Origin: Myrica gale
Lineage: Eukaryota > Streptophyta > Magnoliopsida > Fagales > Myricaceae
DNA length: 64,000 nucleotides
Direction: 5' to 3'
Assembly (NCBI GenBank): GCA_963930655.1
Contig: OZ005609.1
Span: forward strand, 23,137,001 to 23,201,000
Shown: positions 1 through 11,376 of the stretch, piece by piece
How positions within the stretch are numbered: position 1 is the stretch's first letter
Layout of the letters: each line of letters begins with the position of its first letter
Made by a program: the position numbers and the translations under genes
Notes under the pieces: generated by a model
Database searches by the model: none
What the model saw: only the letters and a program-made list of their open reading frames with translations
What the model was told of the DNA's origin: nothing

Positions 1-110
1 ACTCTTTCTTACCCTATCAAATATGAGGAGATTGGGAAAAAATACATAACTCTTATCTGTATTTGTAATTCTTGCCTGTCAATTCTGAGTCTGCGCTGAA
101 TAGGCCTTTC

Positions 111-150
111 AAATCAGAACGTCCATATCTGTATGTGGACGTTCTGATTT
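111..150. repeat. Perfect 15-bp hairpin
   Basis: AAATCAGAACGTCCA at 111-125 is the exact reverse complement of 136-150, with a 10-base loop. It lies upstream of the first recognisable eIF3a exon, probably in the preceding intron. No target-site duplication was found. The rest of 1-309 holds no coding signal that I can see. Confidence 0.85.
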
Positions 151-309
151 GACCTTTTCTTGGCAGTAATGAATGTTAAACAACTTTTTGAGAAACATTT
201 ATTTGATTCTTGCTGCCAATGGGATTATGATATTTGTGGTGTCTAGCCCTTTTATATTTCTCATATCTAGGTTTAGAAGTTATTGGTCTCATTCTGCTTA
301 CTCTTACAG

Positions 310-2561
310 GGCCTTGGATCTGAGGGCTTCCAGGATCACTTGACTGTCCTTGCCAAATCCCTAAATAAAGCAAGGGCCAAGATTCATCCACCTGTAAAGA
401 AAGCATCCGAACTAAGAGAAATGTTTCCCGGTTTAGCGGATCTTGTGGATAAGGAACACAAGAGGCTTCTTGCTCGAAAATCAATCATTGAAAAGAGGAA
501 GGAACAACAAGAACTTCTGCTTTTGGAAATGGTACACCAAACCTGCTACCTGAGAACGTGGCTTTAATTTGTATCATTTATTGAATCTTAAGTGAATGAA
601 ATTTTTGGTATACTTCCTGTGCTAGGAACGTAATGTGGAGATGCAAAGGAAAAAACAACAGCAGATCGCTGAAGAGGAGGAGAAGAGGAGACTTGCAGCT
701 GAGATGGAGAAGAGGAAGCATAAAACGATCCTTGATGAAATACGGGACAAGGAAACCGAAGAAGCAAAAGCCCTTCAGGAGGATGTTGGAAAGCGCCATA
801 AGAAGATGGTAGGGAAGTCAGTTTTAGATGATGTAAGTGAAACAATTTGGTTTTTGATACTAATGTTTGCATGTTATGTAGCTGAGGGAGAGGCAGGAAG
901 GGGAGAGAAAATTACAAAAACTAGTTAAAACAATGGATTATTCAGAAAGGGCGAAAAGAGAAGAGACAGCTTACTTGAATTTGAATTGAAGCTGCATTTC
1001 AGCAACGTTTAGTGGAAGAAATGGTGCTTCATGAATGCGAGCAGCAGGTATGTTCATATTTATCTGCTTCCTCTATAACTATGTGTGCCTACGTATAGGC
1101 ACACACTTCTAGATGGTGTTACCTTGATATTAATAGCGTTATCATGCTTCGTTTAACACTTCCTCCCCTTTCTGGCCATTTTGCCTCTTTTTGTTTACAT
1201 ATTTATCATAAATGAACCGTTCTGCGCGTTAATACTTTAGGTTTTTCAAGCATCGCAATGATAAAGATTCATTTCCCTTCAATTTACCAGCATTAGTTTT
1301 TTTTTACACTTTCCAGCTAGAGGTTGAGCTAAGTAGACAGCGGCATGATGGGGACCTCAGGGAGAAGAACAGGTTGACACAGATGTTGGACAATAAGGTC
1401 AGCTTATTTTTGACTGATTTGTCTGCCATTAGGACCAATGGAACCTGCTTTTATGTGTTTGCATGCATGTGATATCTGGCTTTCCATGTTGGATGCTCTC
1501 TGCGCACATATGATTTGTACGACATTAGCAGTTTTAGTTGGAGTTCCTCTGATGCTAAGACAAACTTGCTATCTATCCTTTCTTGCTCAGATAATATTCC
1601 AGGAAAGAGTAATGCGCTTTCAGCGGGAAGAGTATGACAGACGTAGAGCAGAGAGTGGTCTCCAAATCCAGCAAATGCTTGAGGCCCGAAGACAGGAGAG
1701 GGAGGCTCTGAGGAAGAAAATATTTTATGCGCAGAATGAAGAGGAGAAACAGAGAAAGATGCACGAAGAGGAGGAAGCTCGTAAGTTGGAAGGTATATTT
1801 TTGATAAAATGACGGGTAGTATTAGGATGCTAGTCTTTCAAGCTTGCTCAAACCTTTTGACAGCAAGTTTGTGTCAAGGAATTCCAAAAGTTGTGTATCA
1901 TTCAGGAATTCAACTGTTGCTTTCCTGAATTATCTGCCTTCAGGGAAGGAGGGCCTGTTTCAGGCAATAAACTGCTCGGTGGAGTTTTCCGAGTAAAATT
2001 TAAGTTGGAAATATGCATTACTAATTCCCCCTCTCCCCCCTGGAAATATGCATTATTTAAGTTGGAAATATGCATTACTAGGTTAGGCCCTGATAGGGCT
2101 TGTATTTCTGGATTCTCCAGTCTTTCCTCCCAATATACTTACTAACTTACCCAAAAAAAACTCCCCCTCTCCCCTGCGGGAAAATGGAAGAAGAAATTGA
2201 GGAGAGAAGCTCTTTTAAGGGGATCAACTAATGGACATTCTAGCCCTTCTGAGCCTGCAGTTGGTTCCAGCCCATTGGAGCCAGTAGCTGTGGCTCCTGT
2301 TGCTGCTACCGCCTCTGCACCTGCTGCTGCCACCACTGGTGGAGAATATGTGCCTAAGTTCCGGAGGAGAGAGCTGAAGGCTCTGAGCAGGCACCACCTT
2401 CAGAACCGGATCGATGGGGTGGTAGCAGGCAGGAGGATCGCACGTCCCAACCCAGTGATAGATGGTGGAGTGAAGATGGCAGGCTTGCCTTTGGTGGTGG
2501 TGGTTCAAAGTCCACATGGACCTCATCCAGAATCCCTCTGCAAGGTGGACCAGGACGCTGA
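310..2561 (+). pseudogene. TIF3A1: eIF3 subunit A, C-terminal part, decayed
   Basis: eIF3a is the large scaffold subunit of cytoplasmic initiation factor 3. Recognisable exons are 310-531 ([35 protein letters not shown]), 626-832 (charged coiled coil), about 882-1048 (KLQKLVKTMDYSERAKREE), 1318-1398 (LSRQRHDGDLREKNRL), 1592-about 1793 (FQREEYDRRRAESG) and about 2197-2561 (REALLRGST, then YVPKFRRRE). Introns with GT-AG borders remain, so this is a duplicated rather than a processed copy. Breaks seen: the segment between 832 and 882 is reduced to a 49-base intron-like remnant and family sequence is missing; the reading frame shifts near 971-990 by an apparent 7-base gain; 1795-2190 is unrelated sequence with a 25-base direct repeat (1999-2023, 2056-2080); a base is missing near 2371, after which the family C-terminus (DRWGG, STWTSSRIP, stop at 2559-2561) continues in another frame. 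The N-terminal PCI half is absent or lies outside the window. Confidence 0.85.
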
Positions 2562-3023
2562 TCATGGATGATTGGTTGAATTACATGAACAAAAATCCGA
2601 ATTTGATTCTATCAGTGCTTGAATGGATTTTGCCAACCAAAGAAAGTAACCAACCGTCCTTTATTTTATGCACCTTACACTGGTTGAGTTTTCTTTCCCA
2701 ACTTTTTGTTTTTGTTGATAATCTTGTCTTCCAGTTATCTTTTCCCCTATCTTTCATGTAATTTACTTCTTGTAATCTTGAAGCTACACACTTTATTTAG
2801 TTTGCTACTATTATTACTCAGCCCTTAATTCCTTTTCGCTTTTAGATTGTTTCAGTGCCATTTCTCTTTTTTTGCTCTATTTCAAATCTTCTACAGTGGC
2901 TCCTAATCCGTGCTAGCCACTGGAGTTATTCCAAGGGCGCATTTGGTATCGGGTTGTTTTCTGTTTGGAGCCTGATGAGAATTAGACCTTAATCCCAGTG
3001 CTGTCTACAGGCAGACATGTAAA
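2562..3023. other. Spacer after the eIF3a relic
   Basis: This is T-rich non-coding sequence and may be the old 3' UTR and flank of the eIF3a copy. No other feature is seen. Its last 8 bases are the left target-site duplication of the hAT element. Confidence 0.5.
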
Positions 3024-5136
3024 CAGAGGCGGATGCAGGGGGTGCGGCCCTTGGCGGCCGCCACCCATTGCATCCCAAAAATTTTTTTTCCTTTAATTTT
3101 TATTTTTTAATTCATGGTTGGCCTGGGCCTATGGGGGCCCGACACCCATTGGCCCAGGCCAACCCCCATTTATTCATAAACAAATATCTTATCGATGTAC
3201 CTGTAGCCTTCTTCTCTGAACAGCGTGCCATGGCAGTCGGCAGAAGGGGCGACGTGAAGGACGAAGAGGAAACGGTTTGTGGGCTTTGGCGGGAAAAGCA
3301 AAACGGCGAACAATGGTTCGTGGGCCACACACTCCGGAGGCCGGAATCCAAATGTCAATGTAGCCCACTAAGATCATCACTTGTGATTCGCACGTGCACT
3401 AAATTTTATTTTTCTTGTTTTTGTTCCCTTCTTTTCCGTTCTTCCTCAAAAAAGTTGAAGTCTTTGCCCTTAGGCGGATTGAAACTCTCCTTTCGGCGAG
3501 GGGAAAATATCATGCTTGGCAAGAAAAAGAATAGACAAAGAGGGTGCAAAGAGAAGCCCGACGAAAATAAAAGAAAAATACAGTTCAACCGCGAAATGAA
3601 AAGAATAAAAAGATCAACTCATTCCAATATAACAGGTAAAAAATAATTAGCATATAAAGAACAGTTACATCAAAAGCATGATATATTAGGGACCTAAGCG
3701 TACATCTTTTTACATGGCGGCAGAGACAGAACACCCACGAATAAACCATAGCGTTCCTTGATAGAGACCGTTGTACAAGGGACAAAGAGTAAGTTCATCT
3801 CACTGGCTACACAGCCCAGGTACTCCATACATGTCGAGCATATACCATCAGACATCAATTGGCTGCAGGAATAGCCGATCCAGCTCTGTTTCATCACTTG
3901 TACGGCCTATTGTACAAGTGTTCATGTCTTCAAGAGGTTTGCATTTTCTTAAAGGTGATATTAAGCTACCACAGTTTTTTCCAAAAGCAACATGGGATTG
4001 CCCATGTCCAAGCCCACAAACGCTCCCAATTCTCATCGTGGTAGAAAAATGGGGAATAACTTTTAGCTTTAATGAGATAATGGCCCACAAGCTCACACGA
4101 AAATATGGTATTGGCAGGCAACCGAAATGATTTAAACATGATTTTTTTCAGTGGAGGTGGATAGGTCATGGGTGTTGTATATGCTATTTTATTGTTTTAT
4201 TCAGTGGAGGTGGTAATCTAAACATGATTTTTTTCACATGAAATTATTTAAATGTTTTTGTATCTAATTATTTATCTCAATTTCTATGAAAAAAATATTT
4301 ACAAAAGCTCATAAAAATTTATGTCACAAAAATCTTTTTTCCAAAACATATTTTAAGTGTAAACCCTTAGTGAGTAAAAGTGTATTTTCCATATACTTAT
4401 TCTTGCCTTAAATTTAAGTGCATTTATTTCTCTATTGTTTTGAAACGTATTTAGAATTTTTCTAGGTCAGGTTTAAATTTTTAAACTGAATTAGCATGAC
4501 ATTCACATTAGCATGACCTCCACTGAATAAAACAATAAAATAGCATTTACAACACCCATGACCTGTCCAGGTTTAAATCTTGAGCTTCTGAACGTGTTGG
4601 AGTTCATAACACCTTACAATAATCCGTCTCTTCACTATGTGGTCATCAGTATTAAAAGTGATTGAACACATAAAAGATGATGGTACTCTCCCAGAACAAA
4701 GATCCATGACTATGGGTTTGATGGATAAGATGAAGTTTTAAGTTTGTATTCATTATGCATTTGATGAAGAATATAATGAGAATTACAAACGAATTGTCAC
4801 AAGTCATTTTGCATTTGATTTACGTAATAGGATGAGACATGACTGGATGAATGATTGCATGGTAGTGTACATCGAGTAAGAAGTTTTTAAAACTATTGGG
4901 AACGAAGCTATTTTGCAATATTTTCAGAAGATGCAAAAACGTAGGATGCAATTACCATCTCTCAGTTGCAGTACATAGTACGGTATATGTATTATAATAT
5001 TTTTAATAGTTTTAGTCTTTAATTTTCAATATTGTAACTCTAAGACAATTTTTTGCATTACGAAGGAAAAAAAATTTATTGTCATTTCGCTTTTAAAATT
5101 CGACCCCCATGGATTTTGATCCTGGATCCGCCACTG
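3024..5136 (+). mobile_element. Degenerate hAT transposon
   Basis: The ends are imperfect terminal inverted repeats: CAGAGGCGGATGCAGG at 3024 and CCTGGATCCGCCACTG ending at 5136. They are flanked by an 8-bp target-site duplication, CATGTAAA (3016-3023) and CATGTACA (5137-5144), one mismatch apart. The TIR sequence and 8-bp duplication are diagnostic of hAT elements. Transposase remains on the + strand at about 4640-4970: pieces like VIEHIKDDGTLPEQRSM, then HDWMNDCMVVYIE and FQKMQKRRMQLPSLS, which match the end of TTF-type zinc-finger proteins with a HAT dimerisation domain. In-frame stops and a large internal deletion show it is not autonomous. The region 3060-4130 holds open frames without recognisable homology. 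Confidence 0.85.
4164..4563. repeat. 48-bp inverted repeat nested in the hAT element
   Basis: Positions 4164-4211 and 4516-4563 are inverted copies with 47 of 48 matches, about 300 bases apart. Short direct repeats surround the left arm: a 12-base GTGGAGGT-type motif near 4149 and 4203, and an AACATGATTTTTTTCA motif near 4135 and 4218. It could be a nested MITE or a template-switch duplication. No clear target-site duplication was found. Confidence 0.8.
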
Positions 5137-5317
5137 CATGTACACTGTCAGGTTCTCTAGACTTTCTTCTTTATTGCAAGAACAAATACTAATGGCATAC
5201 ATATACGACCATAGCACATAGTTTCATAAAACCGTACGATTTTCCCAATCTTAAATAAAAGCAGGTTTTATATGAAAGAACATCGACTACGTCTTTCGAC
5301 CATGGTTATATTCGTTG

Positions 5318-5622
5318 GGTTATATTCGTTTTGAGTACAAATGCAGGATTTTAGAGAAGTTGTGAATTTTTATGTTGAATAGTATTTTATTGGTGTTTGT
5401 GTAAAGTGGAGAGAGAAATGATTTGATGTAATTGTTTAATAAAAAAGTATTGGAGATATGTGAAAAAGTATAAAGAGAAAATTTATGTTGAATAAAAAAT
5501 TAAAAAATTGTTGGAGATTGTGTAAAATGTATTGGTGTTTGTGTTTGAATTCTGAATATGTTCTGTGGTAGATTTGTGAATATATTTAGAATCCTGAAAA
5601 AAATGTGAAAACGAACATATCC
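5318..5622 (+). mobile_element. MITE family 1, copy A
   Basis: An AT-rich element of about 305 bp with ends GGTTATATTCGTTTT and AAAACGAACATATCC (imperfect TIRs). It is alignable over its whole length with copies at 40425-40728 and 44025-44331, all in the same orientation. It has no coding capacity. No clean target duplication is visible at this copy. Confidence 0.75.
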
Positions 5623-6250
5623 GATCTTTAAGCCAAGAAAACATTCCCTCTAAAGTAGTTAACAAATAATAGAAAATTTGTTGTAATCATTTATGCACGT
5701 TCAATGTACTCTATAGAGGAATATATAAAGTTGTACGTAGTAAAATAACTAAACAATAGGACCGTTACGTTGATTACTAAACATATTACTAGATGAAATA
5801 TAACTAAGATATATCTTTTTTATCAGAATAATTAAACGGTAATCAACTTTTTTTTTTCTATGGAGGCCGGTAATGCATTTACCGTTATGCAAAAGTTCTT
5901 CATCGAGTTTGGCTCTAGAATAGCTGAGGAAAAAAAATCAAAGACATGTTTGTTTTGAGAAAATTTGTTGAATTTTAAGAATAATGTGAATATTTAGATG
6001 ATGTTGGAACTTTATTGGTATGCGTGTATAAGTTGTTGAGTTGTATTGATGTATATAAAAAAAAATAATGTTAAATTGTAAAGGAATAATATTAGTCGTA
6101 TAAACTTTGAAAGTTGAATTAAAATTTTAAAATTCAAATAGAGGCAGGACTCGTGCTGGTTACATGCGCTCTTTACTGTACTTTACCCTCCCCACCTTTG
6201 GAGCCGTAAAGTTGGATCCATATAAGGGGTCCAAATTCCTCTGGATCCAA
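5623..6250. other. AT-rich spacer upstream of SSB
   Basis: No gene was recognised here. The sequence is AT-rich with long A and T runs. The part after about 6130 becomes GC-richer and is the likely promoter of the SSB gene. Confidence 0.5.
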
Positions 6251-6370
6251 GGCCCATACGTGTCACTTGATTATAACAGCACAATCCGGGTTCGGACACA
6301 ACCCTATCCGCATGGAGCGGGCGGGCCATCTATGATCCGAACCTACACCTATCTCTCGTCTAAAACCCTT
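6251..6370 (+). promoter_or_regulatory. Site II / telo-box-like promoter motifs of SSB
   Basis: GGCCCA (6251-6256, site II element), a GGGCC motif near 6328 and a telo-box-like AAACCCTT (6363-6370) lie 75-195 bases before the SSB start codon. Paired site II and telo elements are known from plant genes for organelle and replication proteins, so the combination fits the gene. Assignment is by motif only. Confidence 0.45.
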
Positions 6371-6443
6371 CTTCATCCCCCGGGCCCCAGGATTCTATTC
6401 GGGTTTTTGCTTTCCAGTTTCCACTGAGCTTTTCATCGCCGAA

Positions 6444-8961
6444 ATGAATTCACTGGCTGTGCGGTTCGCTAAGAGTCTGAGGGTCTCTAATCCTACCACG
6501 TCCAGTTCTTCTCTTGGTTCTCTCTCTATCTCTCCAACTCTTCCTCTAAAGTACATTTGTTTATGGGTTTTGGCCGTATGTTTTATGGAAGAACTTCAGA
6601 AGCATCGAGAGACCTTTTTTTAGTCATTTAGGTGATATAAGTAGCCAATATTACATTTTTATTGGGGGCTAATTTTTGTTTTATCTAAAGACCATTTGAC
6701 GTTACATTCCCGATAGACACACTTGTCTAGACTTTGATGGATATGCTTGTTAAGTAACTGAATAGGTGGAATTTAATCGTCTATTTTGTTTATTGGGTTA
6801 GCTTAATATATTGTTTTGGAGTACTGGAAAATATCGTTATCTTCGTTTTTAAAAAGTTTAACACGAGTACTCGATGGGCATAAAAAGATTAGAGAGTTTT
6901 CATTTGTATTTTTATTCGTTTTTGTGCCAAAATTGGATAATGATGTCAATTCTGGGAAGTATTAGATATGTGTATGTTTGGTGGACCGTGGATGCTGATT
7001 TTTTGAACGGTTTTAGTGGTTAGTGTGCAAAGAAGCTCAAAGGCATGGTACTCGACTATGTCATTCAGTAGTGACAATGAGGATGGAAAGAACAACGTTA
7101 TAGAAGAAGATTTTGGTGACTTGCTTGGTGTTAAGGCAGAGGAGCTACAACCCCAAGGTGTGGATCCTAGAAAGGGTTGGGGTTACCGTGGCGTCCACAA
7201 GGTACTTTATTCCAATTTTCAGTGAAGGAAAAGACGTGTTTTGTTGGAAATTGAAGGGATCCCCTTCGCATTTTACTTACGGGTTTGAGAGTGGGAATGT
7301 AAAGTCTCGTATTGGCATATGGGGACGACTCAAATTTCTTCGTATGTTTATGTAAATTGTTGTCTTTCCATTTCATGGTATGTGCCTTTGGTACCTGTTT
7401 TGTGATTGTCCCACCCTTAGATTTGTTTTATACAAAAGTGATGAGATCAGGCATGAAGAATGGTTTTGTTTTTCTGGCTCCTTGTAATTAGTCGTTCCTT
7501 ATGGTTTTTATTTTTGGGTTCTTTGAAAATTTAGGAAAAGATAAGACATTGAAAAACTGTGTGAATTTCTTTCATTTAGTATCCCAGAAATAAACAGTAA
7601 CCTCACTCATGATCTCGTGTGTGGCAATGAGATAGACTTTCTATGCTCATGTGTTTTATATAGTGACTAGGTTGACCACCTTGTAGTGTTTTTGTACAGG
7701 CAATTATCTGTGGCAAAGTTGGACAATCCCCTGTGCAGAAGATCTTGAGGAATGGTCGAATGGTAACCATCTTTACGGTTGGGACGGGAGGCATTTTTGA
7801 TCAAAGAATTGTAGGAGCCAAAGACTTGCCAAAACCTACTCAGTGGCATCGAATTGCTGTTCATAATGAGTCACTTGGAGCATATGCAGTACAACAACTT
7901 GTTAAAAAGTATGTTGGCAATCGTTTAAGAACACTGAATTCATCATTTAATATCTGTATCTAATGCTTGAAGCTTTAATGCAGCTCTTCTGTTTATGTTG
8001 AGGGTGACATTGAAACTAGAGTCTACAATGACAGCATCAATGGTGAAGTTAAAAATATCCCAGAGATATGTGTTCGTCGCGATGGTATGGTATCCAGTAT
8101 GCATTGTCTTTTTCAGTATTCTCTTGTAACAGAAAAATCTTATAGTTCTTACTTTCTATGTGCATTTTGTTATCTCTTGTGCTCCTTTCATGTACGTAAT
8201 ATGTCCATTAGGCTTAGGTTTATCTCTTCTTCCTCTTTCTGCGTTCAACATTTTTTTTATAGAAATATATATCACTGAAGCAAAGATGACTGTCTTGGTC
8301 CTAGATGGGTCTGAAGAGGGGGTGGGAATTAGAAGATTGGAGCTTAATAGGGTTTGCATAATTTTTTTTGTCTTTGATATTTAAATAAATTGACCCCAAA
8401 CAACATTGTTTATCATAAGTTTAAAACTAAATATGAAGGGTCAGAGATGGGTCAGATGTCGTGGGCGCAGATTATTGAACAGTCTCTGAAGCATTGAGGC
8501 AGCAATACCAAAATGGTGAATACCACATAATTGTAGGACATTCTTAAATTCACAAAAAGGAAGAAGGTGAATTGCTAAGAGTGTCCTTGGTTTGTACATG
8601 GAACTCAATTCATATCTGTGGAAGCTTGACTTTGATATCAAACAATAACGTCAAAATCCTTATTGTGTTGCTTAACCGTGCAGGGAAGATTCGCCTTATA
8701 AAGACTGGAGAAAGTCTCAGCAGTATTTCCTTTGAGGAGCTTCGTAAGTTTTTTTTTGTCTTGGCTAATGTTCAATTCATGAAATATGTGTTCTAGTAAC
8801 CGCTTATATACACAGTTGGCAGTCATATGGGAAATAATGTTCTGATGGGAAAACTTAATCCCTTCGCCCCCAATAGTTGTTGGGTGTTATAGCATCCTGT
8901 TTTAGTATGGACTATTAATTGTATTGTCTATGGGTTACTGGCAGGTGAAGGATTGTCGTAG
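6444..8961 (+). CDS. SSB1: Mitochondrial single-stranded DNA-binding protein
   Basis: Binds single-stranded DNA during mitochondrial DNA replication, repair and recombination. Hand-built exons are 6444-6550, 7024-7201, 7700-7908, 7984-8084, 8684-8743 and 8945-8961, all with GT-AG borders. They join in frame into 223 aa, close to the usual size of plant homologues. The N-terminus (MNSLAVRFAKSLRVSNPTTS) is rich in Ser and Arg and poor in acidic residues, as expected for a mitochondrial presequence. The OB-fold core starts at about residue 95 (AIICGKVGQSPVQKILRNGR) and runs through GAKDLPKPTQWHRIAVHNE, VYVEGDIETRVY and KIRLIKTGESLSS. The ATG at 6444 is the first in the transcript-like region after the promoter motifs. 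The last coding exon holds only 17 bases. It appears intact. The main alternative would be a plastid-targeted paralogue. Confidence 0.92.
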
Positions 8962-10207
8962 CTGAGAGTCAACTGGTTGGTTCTGGAACTGGTACTAGTG
9001 GAAAAAGGCAAGCAGTTGAGGCTTCTAACTTCTTCTGTAAGAAATATCCGGTTTAGTTAGCCTGCCTTTAACCAGGCTCTGCGACCTGGTTTTTAATTTG
9101 GTCCTTTTGTCTTCTATTTCTATGTATAATTTGTTAACTCTTTTTTCTTTTTTCTTTTTTGGGTTTTGGGTGGGGGTGTAAATGTATGAAGTTATGGAAG
9201 GTGATACAAGTGATGGAATCTGCTATGAACTCATTTGATTGATTCTCACTTCTAAAAAGCTTCAGCTTCTCTTTTTTTCCATCACATTTTTTAATGGTGA
9301 TATGCATGGATCGTTATTTTTCAGTTTAGATACTGTTCGGATATCTTCACTTATGAGAAAGTTCTTTAAGCTACTATAAAAACAAGGTGGACTTGGAATG
9401 AAAATTGGACTCTGCCCATGGAATTGCCACTTTTTGACCATTGCTTTACTCTTTGTAAATTATACCTTGCATTATGTCCTTACCTAAAAAAAAGGAAGGG
9501 GGGGAGGGGGAAAAAGAAAAGAGACATTGTACTTGGATTTCCCAAACTAATATCTCTTTTGCAATTCTGTCCCCAAAGTTTGAACATGCTTCAGATTGTA
9601 CCGCAGTACTTTTCTTTCGTTTCAAATTGTATCCTCAAGTTGGTTTTGATAAAAGAACGTTGCATGTGTGACTTGCGCATGCCATTTCGGAAAATAAATA
9701 ATCGAAGTATCCTCATGTCCGATACAAACAAAAGCATAAAAATAGGTAATTACTCGCAGAAGGTTACTTTGGTCAGTTCATCTGTTAAAATGTCACGTGC
9801 GGGTAACGCCCACGTGTGTAGCTTTTTGGCCATTTTAACAGAAACTACTAGAATAAATTAAGGATTTTTTTCTAAGCAAACAAATTATAAGGATTTGTTG
9901 AACAATATGGTGAAAATTAAGCTCCAGTGATTGCATTGCAAGTATGGTATTAGTTCGGGGTGCAAACTCTAATTTTAATTTAAAAAAAAAAGGCAGAGAA
10001 GAAGAACAAGAAGAAGAAACAAACATTGTTCTGCATATTTGTACTTAAGCTTTTTGGTCACTGCAATGTAGAGTCAACCATTTTTTGTGAATTATACTTG
10101 ATGTTACGCAGCTTTGATTCTGCAAAAATGAATTAATTTATGTGAGATTGTCATGTTTATTATATGAGAGATCTTTAATTATGGCATATTCTTTTTCTTG
10201 TTTCCTC
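8962..10207. other. Spacer after SSB
   Basis: Contains the 3' flank of SSB and AT-rich sequence. A small inverted repeat lies at 9782-9792 / 9831-9841 (CTGTTAAAATG arms) enclosing two ACGTG-core motifs. The text around 9540-9850 resembles the fold-back elements seen elsewhere in the window but its borders are unclear. No gene was recognised. Confidence 0.45.
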
Positions 10208-11371
10208 TATAACGTCCCAGGCTCAAACTCCATACAGATATATTTTCATAAAAATGCTTTTCACCATGGATAATAATTTATCTAGGCCTCAACATTTTAA
10301 AACTAATTTTGTACAACTTCAGCAAAATATTCATAAACCGTAAAAGACCCAAAAATATCAATCCGAGCCCTAAAATTTACATTAGCATATCTTATATTTC
10401 CAATATCGATGAAGATCTCCCAAAATAATCTAATATCGAATTTCCCAACATTAATCTCCAAAAGTACTCTTGCAAAACACGCCTTCGAAACACAAATATA
10501 TCTGAAACTCCTCGGACTTCTCTAATTCTGCCAACTCTAAAAAAATATGAGAATAAGGGGTGAGCTACGACTAGCTCAGTAAGTAGTAAGTCAATGGGGG
10601 TTGGGGAAAAGACAGTTGTATTAAAATAACCGAAATCCAAAATAAAACACCGTAAGCCATATCAAGTCCAAAAATACAAGTTTATAACAAAAATATTCAA
10701 GGTCACGCAATATAGGAAAATCACCAATGGTCACACAGACCTCCAGGCCACAAATACCTCCAAATTGGCCACACAGACCACATAGATATATCATCAGCGC
10801 AAGGATAATTTTCACAGTATGCTCAAGTTATAAATATTTCAATTGAGTTTCACGAAAATCACGACAATCTCATTTTACCCAAAATTTGTTCAGTTCCCCA
10901 AATAATACATCAAAATCATATAAAAATACGGTACACGTTTAAAAATCTCATTGAAGAACCACTTACCTCGAACACTTAATCAATCCTTTAAGCTTCTCCA
11001 ATAATTGTCGAACAATCTCTCGAAACTTTGTAGCACCACCTCAAGCCAAATTTTGGTCTCCAATATACATTCTCTGTGATTATTTATAAACCTCGATCTC
11101 TTCAACTTTTAAATTTAAACATACCTCTATCCATCACTTTTAAATTCAAATATAAGATATTTATCCATATCTTTCAAATTCAATTATAAGAATAATCTTT
11201 ATCCATATCTTAACCTTTAAATTCAAAGTCAAGATCAAATCTCTATTCAAACCTTTAAATTCAAAAATACGATTCAACCTCTATCCAAAAATCAAACATA
11301 GGATTAAACTTTATCTCTTTGTTTAAAATTCGAATTACTCACTTACACATTTTTCGGGACGGGATATTACA
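10208..11371 (-). mobile_element. Solo LTR, probably Ty3/gypsy
   Basis: A 1164-bp block starting TATAACGTCCC and ending GGGATATTACA, flanked on both sides by the 5-bp duplication TCCTC (10203-10207 and 11372-11376). Read on the minus strand it begins TGTAATATCCCGTCCCG, a common start of plant gypsy LTRs, so I orient it on the minus strand; its far end has decayed from CA to TA. No internal retroelement domain or second LTR is near, so it is a solo LTR left by recombination. Confidence 0.75.
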
Positions 11372-11376
11372 TCCTC

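Noticed and set aside
3068-3646. 192-codon open frame on the + strand
   Set aside because: It lies within the subterminal region of the hAT element, has no recognisable domain, and its composition follows the local AT/GC changes.
8085-8683. Open frame spanning an SSB intron (8160-8384)
   Set aside because: It lies inside intron 4; splicing at 8084/8684 restores the conserved DGKIRLIKTGES.
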